Below, piece by piece: positions 52,076-61,205 of a DNA stretch of 64,000 nucleotides (position 1 is its first letter; each line of letters begins with the position of its first letter). This stretch comes from Bradyrhizobium ottawaense (GTDB taxonomy: Bacteria; Pseudomonadota; Alphaproteobacteria; Rhizobiales; Xanthobacteraceae). The notes beneath the pieces were generated by a model. That model ran no database searches and was not told where the DNA came from. It was given only the letters and a program-made list of their open reading frames with translations. The stretch is taken from the NCBI RefSeq assembly GCF_900099825.1, contig NZ_LT629693.1, positions 2,542,001 through 2,606,000 on the forward strand. Direction: 5' to 3'. A program made the translations under genes and the position numbers.

Positions 52076-52534
52076 CTATGCCGCCGGCACCGTGCCTCCC
52101 ACCACCTCGCCGAACGACGCAAAGAATTGCCCGGCGAGTTTCTTGGCGGTGGAATCGATCAGACGTGAGCCCAGTTGCGCGAGCTTGCCTCCGATCTGGG
52201 CGTCGACGTCGTAATGCAGCACGGTGACGTCGGGGCCTTCGGACTCAAGCCGCACGGTCGCCCCGCCCTTGGCGAAGCCGGCCACGCCACCAGAACCCTC
52301 GCCGGAAATGCGATAGCTGTTGGGCGGATCGAGATCCGACAAGGTCACCTTGCCGCCGAAGGTCGCCTTCACCGGGCCGACCCTGAACACGACGGTCGCG
52401 GTCATCTCGGTCGGCGACGACATGTCGAGCGCCTCGCAACCGGGGATGCACTGCTTGAGGATCAAGGGATCGTTGAGCGCGGCCCAGACCTTTTCCTTTG
52501 AGGCCGGGATATGCTGGCTGTCACTCATCTGCAT
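52076..52534 (-). CDS. coxG: CO dehydrogenase accessory protein CoxG
   Basis: 152 residues, SRPBCC fold. Opening SDSQHIPASKEKVWAALNDP, then KQCIPGCEALDM, GGKVTLSDLDPPNSYRISGE and GSGGVAGFAKGGATVRL are the CoxG signature. In Oligotropha CoxG is involved in anchoring CO dehydrogenase to the membrane. It ends the coherent cox order M-S-L-D-E-F-G. It starts 9 bp after coxF. Confidence 0.93.
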   Translation of the reverse strand: MQMSDSQHIPASKEKVWAALNDPLILKQCIPGCEALDMSSPTEMTATVVFRVGPVKATFGGKVTLSDLDPPNSYRISGEGSGGVAGFAKGGATVRLESEGPDVTVLHYDVDAQIGGKLAQLGSRLIDSTAKKLAGQFFASFGEVVGGTVPAA

Positions 52535-52543
52535 GGTATGTCT

Positions 52544-53392
52544 TCAACTCCCTTGAGAAAAATTGCTGGCGCGCTGCCCTCGTCGGCGTTCGACGGTGAT
52601 TTCGGCCAATATCGACATCGCGATCTCTTCCGGCGTGATGGCGCCGAGGTCGAGCCCGGCCGGCGCCTTGACGTGGTCGAGCGCTTCCGGCGACACGCCG
52701 CCCGCGACCAGCTTTTCGCGTAGCGCCGCCATCTTGCGGCGGCTGCCGACAAAGGCGCGATAGGCGGCTTCGGTCGCGACCGCCGCGCGCAACGCGGCCT
52801 CGTCGCCTTTGCCTTGCGTCGAGACCACGATGAAGCGTTTGGCGGGATGCAGTTCGCCGAGCGCGAAGCCGTCCACCAGCACATCGGCGTCGGGAACCAC
52901 GGACAGATCGCCAGACGGCGCCGCCAGCGTGACGTGATAGCCGAGCTGCCGCGCCTGTGCCGCCAGCGACATCGCGACCGGGCTGGCGCCGAACACCACC
53001 AGCGACGGATGCGGCAACACCGGCTCGACGAAAATATCCATGGTTCCCTTGCTCGGGCACAGGTTGCTGGCGAAGCGGATGCCGTCGCGATTCTCGCCGG
53101 GCTTGACGCCGAGTTCGGCCAGCATGTCTTCCGGCTGCACCGACACCATGCGCGGCTCGCCGTCGGCCAGCGCCTCGCGCGCCGCTTTCAACACCGCGCC
53201 CCGCGCGCAGCCGCCGCCGATCCACCCCGCGACGATCGTGCCATCGGGCCGGATGATCGCCTTGGCGCCGGCCTTTGCAGCCGTCACCGACACCGTGCGC
53301 ACGACGGTCGCGAGCACGAACGCCTGCTCGGCCGCCTTCATCTGCGCCACCAGGTCCATCACTTCGACATGAGCGGTCATCGGTCGCCCCAT
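52544..53392 (-). CDS. coxF: XdhC/CoxF family maturation protein
   Basis: 282 residues. N-terminal XdhC domain with FVLATVVRTVSVTAAKAGAK and the GWIGGGC motif (56-62), and C-terminal Rossmann-like domain (LVVFGASPVAMSLAAQARQL). XdhC proteins bind and sulfurate the molybdenum cofactor; CoxF acts in building the Mo-Cu site. ATG 53392 shares its A with the TGA of coxE (TGATG), indicating coupled translation. Position after coxE identifies it as CoxF rather than CoxI. Confidence 0.92.
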   Translation of the reverse strand: MGRPMTAHVEVMDLVAQMKAAEQAFVLATVVRTVSVTAAKAGAKAIIRPDGTIVAGWIGGGCARGAVLKAAREALADGEPRMVSVQPEDMLAELGVKPGENRDGIRFASNLCPSKGTMDIFVEPVLPHPSLVVFGASPVAMSLAAQARQLGYHVTLAAPSGDLSVVPDADVLVDGFALGELHPAKRFIVVSTQGKGDEAALRAAVATEAAYRAFVGSRRKMAALREKLVAGGVSPEALDHVKAPAGLDLGAITPEEIAMSILAEITVERRRGQRASNFSQGS

Positions 53393-54606
53393 CAGAGTTT
53401 TGCCAGATACGGTTCGAGCGCGGTCAGGCTTTTCAGCGTGTTGGCCGGCGCGTAGAGATCGACATGCGGCAGCGCCGCCTTGATGCCGGCGGCCTCGGGC
53501 GCGTAGCCCTCCCACGCCATCATCGGATTGAGCCAGACGATGCGGCGGCAGCGGCGGCCAAGCGCGGCCATCTCGCGGCCGAGTAGTGCGGCGTCGCCGG
53601 TCTCGTAGCCGTCAGACACAATCATCACCACGGTGCGCGAATGGATCACGCGCGCGGCATGCCAGCGGTTGAAGGTCTGCAGGCTCTCGCCGATCCTGGT
53701 GCCGCCGCCGGCGCCCTGCGCCATGATCGAGAGACGGTCGAGCGCGCGGGCGGCGTCCTTTTCCTTCATGGCGTCGGAGACATGTGCGAGCCGGGTGTGG
53801 AACAGGAACGCCTCGGCTTCGCGAAATTCATCGAGCACGCCGTGGATGAAGCGCAGGAACACGCCGGTATACATGCTCATCGAACCTGACGCGTCGAGCA
53901 GCATCACCAGGCGCAGCGGCTTCTCCTTGCGCTGGCGTTTGACCAGCGTGATCGGCACGCCGCCATGGCTGATATTGCCGTGAATGGTCCGGCGCAGGTC
54001 GAGCCGATAGCCGCGCCGCCGCGCCAGGTCGCGCCGCGTCAGCCGTGTGCGCATGGTCTGCGCCAGCCGCGCGGCGGCGGCATGCGCTTCCTCGATCTGC
54101 GCGGGATCGGCCATCTTGCGGAAATCGATCTCGGCAAGCTGATCGGCCCGCGAGGCGCCCTCCATGCGGCCCTCGCCGGAACGGTCAATGTCATCCGCAC
54201 CGTCGGCGGATGGAATCTGATCCATCGCGGTATCGCCGCCGGCGCGCGGTTCCGGCCGGGGATTCGGCAGGCTCTTCAGCGATGGATTCTTGGCAGACTT
54301 GGCCGAGCCTGTGGTCGTCGAGCGCGACCGCACCCGCTTGCCGAGCCAGAACGCGTCAAAAATGCCGTCGAACTTCTCCCAGTCGGATTTGCGCGCCGAG
54401 AACAGATGCTTGAATGCCGAACGCAACAGGCCGGGTTTGGCGACATAGCCCGCGGTCATCAGCGATGCCGCGTCCTGGCCTTCGGCGAGACCGACGGCAA
54501 AGCCGCTGCCGCGCAGGGTTTTCAGAAACGCCGCGAGCTTCGCCGAGACCAGGCGGGAGACCTCGTTCACTTCATTGATGTCAGGTGCAGCGCCGCAGCA
54601 GCTCAT
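53392..54606 (-). CDS. coxE: VWA-domain protein CoxE
   Basis: 404 residues. The von Willebrand factor A domain has an intact MIDAS motif DASGSMS (238-244). It is preceded by a conserved helical region and a disordered Ser/Pro/Arg-rich linker (about 92-150). CoxE works with the AAA+ protein CoxD in inserting Cu and S into the active site in Oligotropha. Its ATG overlaps the coxD stop by 4 nt (ATGA), and its stop overlaps coxF. Confidence 0.94.
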   Translation of the reverse strand: MSCCGAAPDINEVNEVSRLVSAKLAAFLKTLRGSGFAVGLAEGQDAASLMTAGYVAKPGLLRSAFKHLFSARKSDWEKFDGIFDAFWLGKRVRSRSTTTGSAKSAKNPSLKSLPNPRPEPRAGGDTAMDQIPSADGADDIDRSGEGRMEGASRADQLAEIDFRKMADPAQIEEAHAAAARLAQTMRTRLTRRDLARRRGYRLDLRRTIHGNISHGGVPITLVKRQRKEKPLRLVMLLDASGSMSMYTGVFLRFIHGVLDEFREAEAFLFHTRLAHVSDAMKEKDAARALDRLSIMAQGAGGGTRIGESLQTFNRWHAARVIHSRTVVMIVSDGYETGDAALLGREMAALGRRCRRIVWLNPMMAWEGYAPEAAGIKAALPHVDLYAPANTLKSLTALEPYLAKL

Positions 54607-55475
54607 GCGACCCTCCCCAATAGCCGTTCGGTGACTTCGCGGCTCATCCGCGCTTTGTCTTCATGGGTCTTGAGCAGACACATCAGCGTTTCGTGTACGG
54701 TCTCGGGCGCCTCGTGCAGGTCACGGACGTCGAGGCCGACCAGAGCCGCCGCCCAGTCCAGCGTCTCGGTTACACCCGGCACCTTGCGCAATTCTTCCTT
54801 CCGGATGCTTTCGACCATGCGCGCGATCTGCAGCGACAGCGACGCGCCCGATCCCTCGATCCGCGCCATGATGATGCGCGCCTCACGGTCGGCGTCGGGA
54901 TAATCGACATAGTGATACAGGCAGCGGCGGCGCAGCGCGTCGGAGAGTTCGCGGGTGCCGTTCGAAGTCAGCACCACATGCGGGATCGTGACGGCCTTGA
55001 TGGTGCCGAGCTCGGGAATCGAGACCTGGAAGTCGGAGAGCAGTTCGAGCAGGAACGCCTCGAACTCGTCGTCGGCGCGGTCGATCTCGTCGATCAGCAG
55101 CACCGGCGGCCTGTTGCGGCGGATCGCGGCCAACAGCGGCCGCTCCAGCAGATATTTTTCGGAGAAGATCTGGTCCTCGACCGCATCGGGATTATCGCCG
55201 CGATGGGCCTGGATCGAAAGCAATTGACGCTGGTAGTTCCATTCGTACAGCGCCGCCGATTGATCGAGCCCCTCGTAGCATTGCAGGCGGATCAGTTCGG
55301 TCGCGTGCACGGAGGCCAGCGCCTTCGCCACTTCGGTCTTGCCGACGCCCGCCTCGCCTTCCAGCAGCAGCGGACGCCTGAGCAGGTGCATCAGCGAGAT
55401 CGCGGTCGCGAGTTCGCCGTCGGCGATATAGCCGGCGACGGCAAGCGCTTGCGCGATCTCTTCACGGGTTTTCAT
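54603..55475 (-). CDS. coxD: MoxR-type AAA+ ATPase CoxD
   Basis: 290 residues. Walker A GEAGVGKT (40-47), Walker B LLIDEID (126-132), sensor residue region VLTSNGTRELSDALRRRCLY. CoxD is the ATPase that partially unfolds apo-CO dehydrogenase so that the [CuSMoO2] site can be completed. ATG 55475 is the family start; the upstream part of the frame is repeat DNA. A palindromic repeat separates it from coxL. Confidence 0.94.
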   Translation of the reverse strand: MKTREEIAQALAVAGYIADGELATAISLMHLLRRPLLLEGEAGVGKTEVAKALASVHATELIRLQCYEGLDQSAALYEWNYQRQLLSIQAHRGDNPDAVEDQIFSEKYLLERPLLAAIRRNRPPVLLIDEIDRADDEFEAFLLELLSDFQVSIPELGTIKAVTIPHVVLTSNGTRELSDALRRRCLYHYVDYPDADREARIIMARIEGSGASLSLQIARMVESIRKEELRKVPGVTETLDWAAALVGLDVRDLHEAPETVHETLMCLLKTHEDKARMSREVTERLLGRVA

Positions 55476-55489
55476 TGCTTCTCCGGTGG

Positions 55490-55591
55490 CCTCATGGTTC
55501 GAGACGCGCGAAGACGCGCTCCTCACCATGAGGGTTCAACACTGGACCTCATCCTGAGGAGGCCGCAACGCGGCCGTCTCGAAGGATGAAG
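55490..55591. repeat. Palindromic repeat, family 7, between coxL and coxD
   Basis: CCTCATGGTTCGAGACGCGC with CCTCACCATGAGG forms one hairpin, and CCTCATCCTGAGG with CGCAACGCGGCCGTCTCG and GAAGGATGAAG another. Both belong to one repeat of about 100 bp. It fills the only long gap within the otherwise coupled coxMSL-DEFG series. Confidence 0.78.
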
Positions 55592-55609
55592 CCCCGCTCT
55601 ACGAGCGCA

Positions 55610-58030
55610 TTACGCAAACACTCCCAGATTCTTCGCCGCCTTCCAGTTGCGCCAGAAGTCGTGCGGCATCTGAATGTGCGTCGACCCCAGGAACGAGAAG
55701 GCATCATTGACCGCGTTGGAGAACGCCGGAACGCCGCCGACATTGGGGCTTTCGCCGACGCCCTTGGCGCCGATCGGGTGATGCGGCGACGGCGTGACGG
55801 TGAAGTCGGTTTCCCAATGCGGGGTCTCGACCGCGGTCGGCATGAAGAAATCCATGAACGAGCCGGTCACCACATTGCCTTCGTCGTCGTAGCGGATCTC
55901 CTGGCCCATCGCGATCGCGAAAGCCTCTGTCAGTCCGCCATGCACCTGGCCCTCGATGATCATCGGATTGATGCGGGTGCCGCAATCGTCCAGCGCGTAG
56001 AAGCGGCGCACCTTGTAGACGCCGGTATCGACGTCGATGTTCATGACGCAGATATAGGCGCCGAACGGATAGGTCATGTTGGGCGGATCGTAATAGCTGA
56101 CCGCCTCGAGGCCGGGCTCCATGCCCGGCGGCACCGAATTATAGGCCGCCCAACAGATGTCCTTCATCGACATCGACTTCTCCGGCAGGCCCTTGACGCG
56201 GAAGCCGTCGATATCCCATTCGAGGTCGCCCTCGTGCACTTCGAGCTTGTAGGCCGCGATCATCTGCGCCTTGGCCTTGATTTTTCGCGCGGCCATCGCG
56301 ATTGCAGCTCCCGCCACCGGCGTCGAGCGCGAACCGTAGGTGCCGAGCCCGTAAGGCGCGGTGTCGGTATTGCCTTCCTCCACCATGATGTCGTCGGCGG
56401 GAATGCCGATTTCGGTGGCGATGATCTGCGCCCAAGTGGTCTCGTGACCCTGGCCCTGGCTCTTGGTGCCGACGCGGGCGATGCCCGCTCCGGTCGGATG
56501 CATGCGGATCTCGCAGGAATCGAACATCGCGATCCCCAGGATGTCGCAATTCTTGGAAGGACCGGCACCGACGATCTCGGTGAAAAACGACACGCCGAGA
56601 CCCATGATCTCGCGGGTCTCGCCGCGCTTGAACGCCGCGCGCTTTTCCGCCTGCTCCTTGCGCAGGCCGGCATAGTCGACCGTTTCCATCATCTTGCGCA
56701 TCGCAGTATGGTAATCGCCGGAATCGTATTCCCACCCCAAGGCCGAGTGATACGGAAACTGCTCCGGCTTGATGAAATTCTTCAGCCGCAGCTCCGCCGG
56801 ATCCATGCCGAGTTTCTGCGCCAAAATATCCATCCCACGCTCGATGCAATACGCCGCCTCGGTGACGCGGAACGAACACCGATAGGCAACTCCGCCCGGT
56901 GCCTTGTTGGTGTAGACGCCATCCACCGACAAATGCGCGGTCGGGAAGTCATACGACCCGGTGACGATGTTGAAGAAGCCGGCCGGCCATTTCGACGGAT
57001 CGGCGCAGGCGTCGAACGCGCCGTGATCGGCCAGCACATGGACGCGCAGGCCGGTGACGTTGCCTTCCCTGGTGGCGGCGATCTCGGTGGTCATGTGGTA
57101 GTCGCGCGCGAATGAAGTGGCGGTCAGGTTCTCGATGCGATCCTCGACCCATTTCACCGGCTTGCCGGTGACGATGGAGGCGACCGCCGCGCAGATATAG
57201 CCGGGATAGGCGCCGACCTTGTTGCCAAAGCCGCCGCCGATGTCGGGGGCGATGACGTGGATCTTGTGCTCGGGAATCTTCGCGATCAGCGCCACCACGG
57301 TGCGGATCACATGCGGCGCCTGGAACGTGCCCCAGATCGTCAGCTCGCCCTTGATCTTGTCGAACGAGCAGACGCACTGGCAGGTTTCCAGCGGCGACGG
57401 ATGGGTGCGGTGATAGGAGATCATCTCCTTGATCGTCACCTCGGCCTTGCGGAACGCGGCATCGGTCAGATCCTTGTCGCCGACGGTCCATTCGAAGATG
57501 TGGTTGTGATGCTTGCGCGGGCCGTGCGCACCGGTCATCTTGCCGGCGAGGTCCTCGCGCAGCACCGGCGCGTCCGCGTCCATCGCCTTGAACGGATCGA
57601 TCAGCGGCGGCAACGGTTCGTATTCGACCACCACCTTGTTGATGCCGTCGTCGGCCGCGTAGCGGTCGGTCGCGACCACGAACGCGACTTCCTGATTCTG
57701 GAACAGCACTTTGCCGTCGGCCAGCACCATCTGGACGTCGCCGGCCAAGGTCGGCATCCAGGCGAGGTTGACGGTCTTCAGCGTTTCGGCGGTGATGACC
57801 GCGAGCACACCCGGCACCTTCAGCGCCTCTTCCGAATTGATCGACTTGACGCGCGCATGGGCGTGGGGTGAGCGGACGAAATCGCCATGCAGCATGCCCG
57901 GCAATTTGACGTCGTCGACGTAATTGCCCTTGCCTTGCGTGAAGCGGATATCCTCGACCCGCTTGCGCTTGCAGCCCATGCCTTCGAGTTTGGCTTCGCG
58001 TTGTTCCCGCGTGGGAGTCATATCGTTCAT
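55610..58030 (-). CDS. coxL: Aerobic CO dehydrogenase large subunit CoxL, form I
   Basis: 806 residues (809 in Oligotropha). Molybdenum subunit that oxidises CO to CO2 at a Mo-S-Cu centre. The form I active-site loop AYRCSFR is at 382-388 with the copper-binding Cys385; form II enzymes have AYRGAGR here. [16 protein letters not shown] (near 262-277) and [10 protein letters not shown] (757-766, base Glu760) complete the active site. ATG 58030 overlaps the coxS stop by 4 nt. The motif supports true CO oxidation rather than another hydroxylase. Confidence 0.97.
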   Translation of the reverse strand: MNDMTPTREQREAKLEGMGCKRKRVEDIRFTQGKGNYVDDVKLPGMLHGDFVRSPHAHARVKSINSEEALKVPGVLAVITAETLKTVNLAWMPTLAGDVQMVLADGKVLFQNQEVAFVVATDRYAADDGINKVVVEYEPLPPLIDPFKAMDADAPVLREDLAGKMTGAHGPRKHHNHIFEWTVGDKDLTDAAFRKAEVTIKEMISYHRTHPSPLETCQCVCSFDKIKGELTIWGTFQAPHVIRTVVALIAKIPEHKIHVIAPDIGGGFGNKVGAYPGYICAAVASIVTGKPVKWVEDRIENLTATSFARDYHMTTEIAATREGNVTGLRVHVLADHGAFDACADPSKWPAGFFNIVTGSYDFPTAHLSVDGVYTNKAPGGVAYRCSFRVTEAAYCIERGMDILAQKLGMDPAELRLKNFIKPEQFPYHSALGWEYDSGDYHTAMRKMMETVDYAGLRKEQAEKRAAFKRGETREIMGLGVSFFTEIVGAGPSKNCDILGIAMFDSCEIRMHPTGAGIARVGTKSQGQGHETTWAQIIATEIGIPADDIMVEEGNTDTAPYGLGTYGSRSTPVAGAAIAMAARKIKAKAQMIAAYKLEVHEGDLEWDIDGFRVKGLPEKSMSMKDICWAAYNSVPPGMEPGLEAVSYYDPPNMTYPFGAYICVMNIDVDTGVYKVRRFYALDDCGTRINPMIIEGQVHGGLTEAFAIAMGQEIRYDDEGNVVTGSFMDFFMPTAVETPHWETDFTVTPSPHHPIGAKGVGESPNVGGVPAFSNAVNDAFSFLGSTHIQMPHDFWRNWKAAKNLGVFA

Positions 58031-58527
58031 TCCGCAGCCTCCAGGAATTCAACGCCATTGATCTTGGCGGCGGCGTACTGGATCGCCCTGACGATGTTCT
58101 GGTAGCCGGTGCAGCGGCAGATATTGCCCGATATGCCCATCCGGATTTCGGCTTCGGTGGGTGACGGATTTTCCTGCAGTAGCCGCTGCGCCCGCAAAAT
58201 CATGCCGGGCGTGCAGAAGCCGCATTGCAGGCCATGCATCATCCGGAAACCTTCCTGCAGCGCCGACAGCGTGCCGTCGGCATTGGCGACGCCTTCGATG
58301 GTCATGATGTCGGATCCCTGCGCCTGCACCGCGAACATGGTGCAGGATTTCACCGACATGCCGTCGATATCGACGGTGCAGGCGCCGCAATGGGTGGTTT
58401 CGCAACCGATATGGGTGCCGGTCAAAGCGAGATTTTCGCGGATGAAATGCACCAGCAGCGTGCGCGGTTCGACGAGGCCTTCGACCTCGGCGCCGTTCAC
58501 CTTCATGGTGACGTGGGTTTTTGCCAT
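58027..58527 (-). CDS. coxS: CO dehydrogenase small subunit CoxS (2Fe-2S)
   Basis: 166 residues. Plant-type [2Fe-2S] cysteines at 42, 47, 50 and 62 ([12 protein letters not shown] and KSCTM) and the second cluster at 102, 105, 137 and 139 (QCGFCTPGM and NICRCTGY). It passes electrons from the Mo site to FAD. It begins 12 bp after coxM and overlaps coxL by 4 bp. Confidence 0.97.
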   Translation of the reverse strand: MAKTHVTMKVNGAEVEGLVEPRTLLVHFIRENLALTGTHIGCETTHCGACTVDIDGMSVKSCTMFAVQAQGSDIMTIEGVANADGTLSALQEGFRMMHGLQCGFCTPGMILRAQRLLQENPSPTEAEIRMGISGNICRCTGYQNIVRAIQYAAAKINGVEFLEAAE

Positions 58528-58539
58528 TTTGTCTCTCCC

Positions 58540-59403
58540 CTAACCGGCTTTGGCCATGGCGCGCTGCAACGCCCGCATCACCATGATGCCGCCGACATGC
58601 TTGCGGTATTCGATGGGCCCGCGGGCATCCGCGGCCGGCGACATGATCGCGACCGCCGCAGCCGCAGCCTGCTTCAGCGCCGCAGCATCGAGGCTGGTGC
58701 CGATCACCGCTTTCGCCGCATCCGTCGCCAGCAGCGGCGTCTCGGAAAGGTTGGTGAGGCCGATCGCGCAGGTCGCGACCTTGCCGCCCGCCATCGTGAG
58801 AACGACGGCCGCGGCCGCGGTGGCGTAATCGCCGACCTTGCGCTTGAGTTTTTCGTAGGCGTAGCCGTGACCAGCGGCGGGGACCGGAATGGAAATCGAG
58901 GTCAAGAGTTCGCCGGGCTCAAGCGACGTGAAATAGGCGCCCTGGTAGAATTCGGTGGCCGCGACATCGCGGGCTCCGGACGTACCTTCGAGACGGTAGC
59001 TTGCACCGAGTGTCATCATCAGCGCCGGCATGTCGTTGCCGGGATCGCCGTTGGCGACGTTGCCGCCGATGGTGCCGCGGTAGCGCACCTGCGGGTCGGC
59101 GATCAGAAGCGCGGTTTCATGCAGGATCGGCAACGACTTGCCGATCTCGTCGGACGCCAGCAGTTCGTGCTGGGTGGTCATGGCGCCGATCACGACCGTG
59201 TTGCCTTTGCGAGAGATGCCCTTGAGCCCGGCCACACCGTGCAGGTCGACCAGATGCTCGGGTGTCGCAAGCCTGAGCTTCATCATCGGCACCAGGCTGT
59301 GGCCGCCGGCCAGCGGCCGGGCCTCGTCGCCCAGGGTCGACAGCAGTTTGACCGCGTCGGCGACCGTTGCCGGCCGGTGATAATTGAATGGTCCTGGGAT
59401 CAT
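58540..59403 (-). CDS. coxM: CO dehydrogenase medium subunit CoxM (FAD)
   Basis: 287 residues, as in Oligotropha. FAD-binding motifs LAGGHSLVP (31-39) and TIGGNVANGD (111-120). It hands electrons to the quinone pool. ATG 59403 has GGAGGAGACG upstream. First of the structural genes M-S-L, the order of form I clusters (form II is S-L-M). Confidence 0.96.
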   Translation of the reverse strand: MIPGPFNYHRPATVADAVKLLSTLGDEARPLAGGHSLVPMMKLRLATPEHLVDLHGVAGLKGISRKGNTVVIGAMTTQHELLASDEIGKSLPILHETALLIADPQVRYRGTIGGNVANGDPGNDMPALMMTLGASYRLEGTSGARDVAATEFYQGAYFTSLEPGELLTSISIPVPAAGHGYAYEKLKRKVGDYATAAAAVVLTMAGGKVATCAIGLTNLSETPLLATDAAKAVIGTSLDAAALKQAAAAAVAIMSPAADARGPIEYRKHVGGIMVMRALQRAMAKAG

Positions 59404-59589
59404 TCGTCTCCTCCATTCGTCCTTGGTGCCTTTACGAGGCGGATGGACGTTGGAACGGAGGCTCACTCCCGGCGTTTTGAGCCGCAAGCCGAGGGGCACA
59501 AACTCGGGGAATTCGCACGAGATGCGGAGTTTCGCGCACGAATTGCGTCAGGCAGGGCGACCTACCGCGGAGACGGCGCGGCCTCCGCT

Positions 59590-59654
59590 CCCTCGCCCCG
59601 CTCTTGCGGGGTCGAGACGAGCGAAGCTCGCTCTTAGAGTGTTGGGGTGAGGGG
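59590..59654. repeat. Palindromic repeat, family 3, copy b
   Basis: CCCTCGCCCCGCTCTTGCGG and GGGGTGAGGG with an inner GAGCGAAGCTC hairpin (GACGAGCGAAGCTCGCTC). Same type as the element in uvrB, in the opposite sense. Confidence 0.7.
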
Positions 59655-59684
59655 CTCTATCCACGAGCTCGACTCGCTGAGAGT

Positions 59685-59734
59685 CCCCCTCACCCGGCGC
59701 TACGCGCCGACCTCTCCCCGCAAGCGGGGCGAGG
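59685..59734. repeat. Palindromic repeat, family 3, copy c
   Basis: CCCCCTCACCCGGCGCTACG, CGCCGACCTCTCCCCGCAAG and CGGGGCGAGG. The 3' hairpin CCCCGCAAGCGGGG is shared with the copy at 61130. Confidence 0.7.
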
Positions 59735-59757
59735 TAAAGGCATCTCGCTTGTGAGCC

Positions 59758-60966
59758 TTACGCGTTCCGCCGGGCGAGACCCAGCCTTGCCTTGACCTCG
59801 GCGATCTTGGCGCGGCTGACCGGAACCCGGTGCGGCGACGGGCCGTCGAGTTCGACGATGGCGCCGTCGCCTTCCTTGCGCACGAGGGTGACGTGCGGGA
59901 TCGCGACGATGTGGCTGCGGTGCACCCGGACGAACAGGCCTGGGTCGAGCTGGGCTTCGGCTTCCGAGATCGACCACGGGCACATCCGCTCGCGGGTGCC
60001 GTCATGCACCTTGGTATAGTGGGCGTCGGCCCGCACGCTCCTGACATCGGCGCTATCGATGAAGTGGGTACCGTCGGCGCCTTCGACCGGCATCCGTGGC
60101 GCGGGCGCCGCACGGGGCGGCTGGCCGATGCCGCCCAGCGGCGTCGGCCGCATCCGCGGACTGGTCGACGCCGCGCCGGCATCAGCCGGCGGGATTTCCG
60201 TGACAAGACTGACCGCCTGCGGCGTTGCGGCAGCCGCCGTCGCCCCGACCTTGTTACGCGGATCCGGCACCAGCGACAGCAGAAAGCCCGCGGCGATGAC
60301 GAAGCAGAGCAGCGTCACCACCAGCGCCAGCATCTGCGACGACGCCGCCAGTCCCTCGATATGGTGATGCATTCCTTCCGACGGGGGAACCAGATGCATG
60401 CCGGCCATCGCCGTGTAGTGCATGCCGGATACGGCGACGCCGAACGCGACCGCGCTCAGCGCCAGTTGCACGCCGCCCTGGCGCGCCAAGAACGCGCGCA
60501 GACCGCCATAGGCCGCCGCGATCGCGATCGCGACCGACAGCGCCACCATGGCGTTGTCGTGCGTCATGGCGAAATCGCCGGACAGTCCGTGCATGCCGAC
60601 ATAATGCATGCTGGCGATCCCGACCCCGAGCAGCACCGCCGAGGACACCACGCGTGACACCGGCGGCTCGCCGACGCTGACAAAGAACAGGGAAATGCCC
60701 ACGACCAGCGCGCAGATCAGGAACGAAATGATCGTCGGCAGCACCAGATAGACCGTGCCCGGCGGCAGCGGCGCCGCCAGCATGCCGACGAAGTGCATGG
60801 TCCAGATGCCGATGGCGAGAAAGAACGCCGCGCCCGCCAACAGCAGGCGATGACTGGCGTCCGGCGTCCCGCGGATGCGCGCGGTGAGGCCGAAGCCGGT
60901 GTAACCTCCCAGAATCGCGATCACCACCGAGAGCGCGACGAGATAGGGATCGTGTCCTTCGAACAT
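59758..60966 (-). CDS. coxC: MHYT-LytTR membrane regulator, CoxC-like
   Basis: 402 residues. Seven membrane helices form an MHYT sensor with MHFVGM (57-62), MHYVGM (120-125) and MHYTAM (182-187), thought to bind copper and sense O2, CO or NO. After a Pro/Ala-rich linker, a LytTR DNA-binding domain covers about 296-400 (FIDSADVRSVRADAHYTKVH, FVRVHRSHIVAIPHV). Oligotropha CoxC and CoxH have this architecture and lie in the cox cluster. Here it is immediately upstream of coxM. Only one such gene is visible, so it may serve as both CoxC and CoxH. Confidence 0.9.
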   Translation of the reverse strand: MFEGHDPYLVALSVVIAILGGYTGFGLTARIRGTPDASHRLLLAGAAFFLAIGIWTMHFVGMLAAPLPPGTVYLVLPTIISFLICALVVGISLFFVSVGEPPVSRVVSSAVLLGVGIASMHYVGMHGLSGDFAMTHDNAMVALSVAIAIAAAYGGLRAFLARQGGVQLALSAVAFGVAVSGMHYTAMAGMHLVPPSEGMHHHIEGLAASSQMLALVVTLLCFVIAAGFLLSLVPDPRNKVGATAAAATPQAVSLVTEIPPADAGAASTSPRMRPTPLGGIGQPPRAAPAPRMPVEGADGTHFIDSADVRSVRADAHYTKVHDGTRERMCPWSISEAEAQLDPGLFVRVHRSHIVAIPHVTLVRKEGDGAIVELDGPSPHRVPVSRAKIAEVKARLGLARRNA

Positions 60967-61056
60967 GATCGTCTCGGCCGCCCGTCATCACGGGCTGGCC
61001 TCCTCCCGCCGCCGACTTTACAGGTGCGGCATCGGAAATGACAATCGTTCTAAGTT

Positions 61057-61100
61057 CTCCCTCGCCCCGCACTTTGCGGGGAGAGGGTTGGGGTGAGGGG
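61057..61100. repeat. Palindromic repeat, family 3, copy d
   Basis: CTCCCTCGCCCCGCACTTTG and CGGGGAGAGGGTTGGGGTGA then GGGG. Upstream of coxC. Confidence 0.7.
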
Positions 61101-61129
61101 CTGCTTCGATGACGTCCGAAGGAGCGGTA

Positions 61130-61190
61130 CCCCCTCACCCGAAATTCGCTAATGCGAATTTCACCTCTCCCCGCAAGCGGGGAGAGGTGA
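61130..61190. repeat. Palindromic repeat, family 3, copy e
   Basis: CCCCCTCACCCGAAATTCGC, then TAATGCGAATTTC and CACCTCTCCCCGCAAGCGGG with GAGAGGTG. Contains the perfect GAAATTCGC / GCGAATTTC and CACCTCTCCCCGC / GCGGGGAGAGGTG hairpins. It lies 16 bp from the ribH stop and may end that transcript. Confidence 0.78.
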
Positions 61191-61205
61191 AATAAGCGAC
61201 TCTGG

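Larger units (their letters stand above)
59404..59757. other. 354-bp gap between coxC and coxM
   Basis: No gene is seen. It holds two family 3 palindromic repeats (59590-59654 and 59685-59734). If coxM has its own promoter it must be in the part next to coxM (about 59404-59590); no clear consensus was recognised there. Confidence 0.6.

Noticed and set aside
59590..61190. Possible CRISPR array from repeated short palindromes
   Set aside because: The copies are irregularly spaced, variable in length, without unique spacers, and there are no cas genes.
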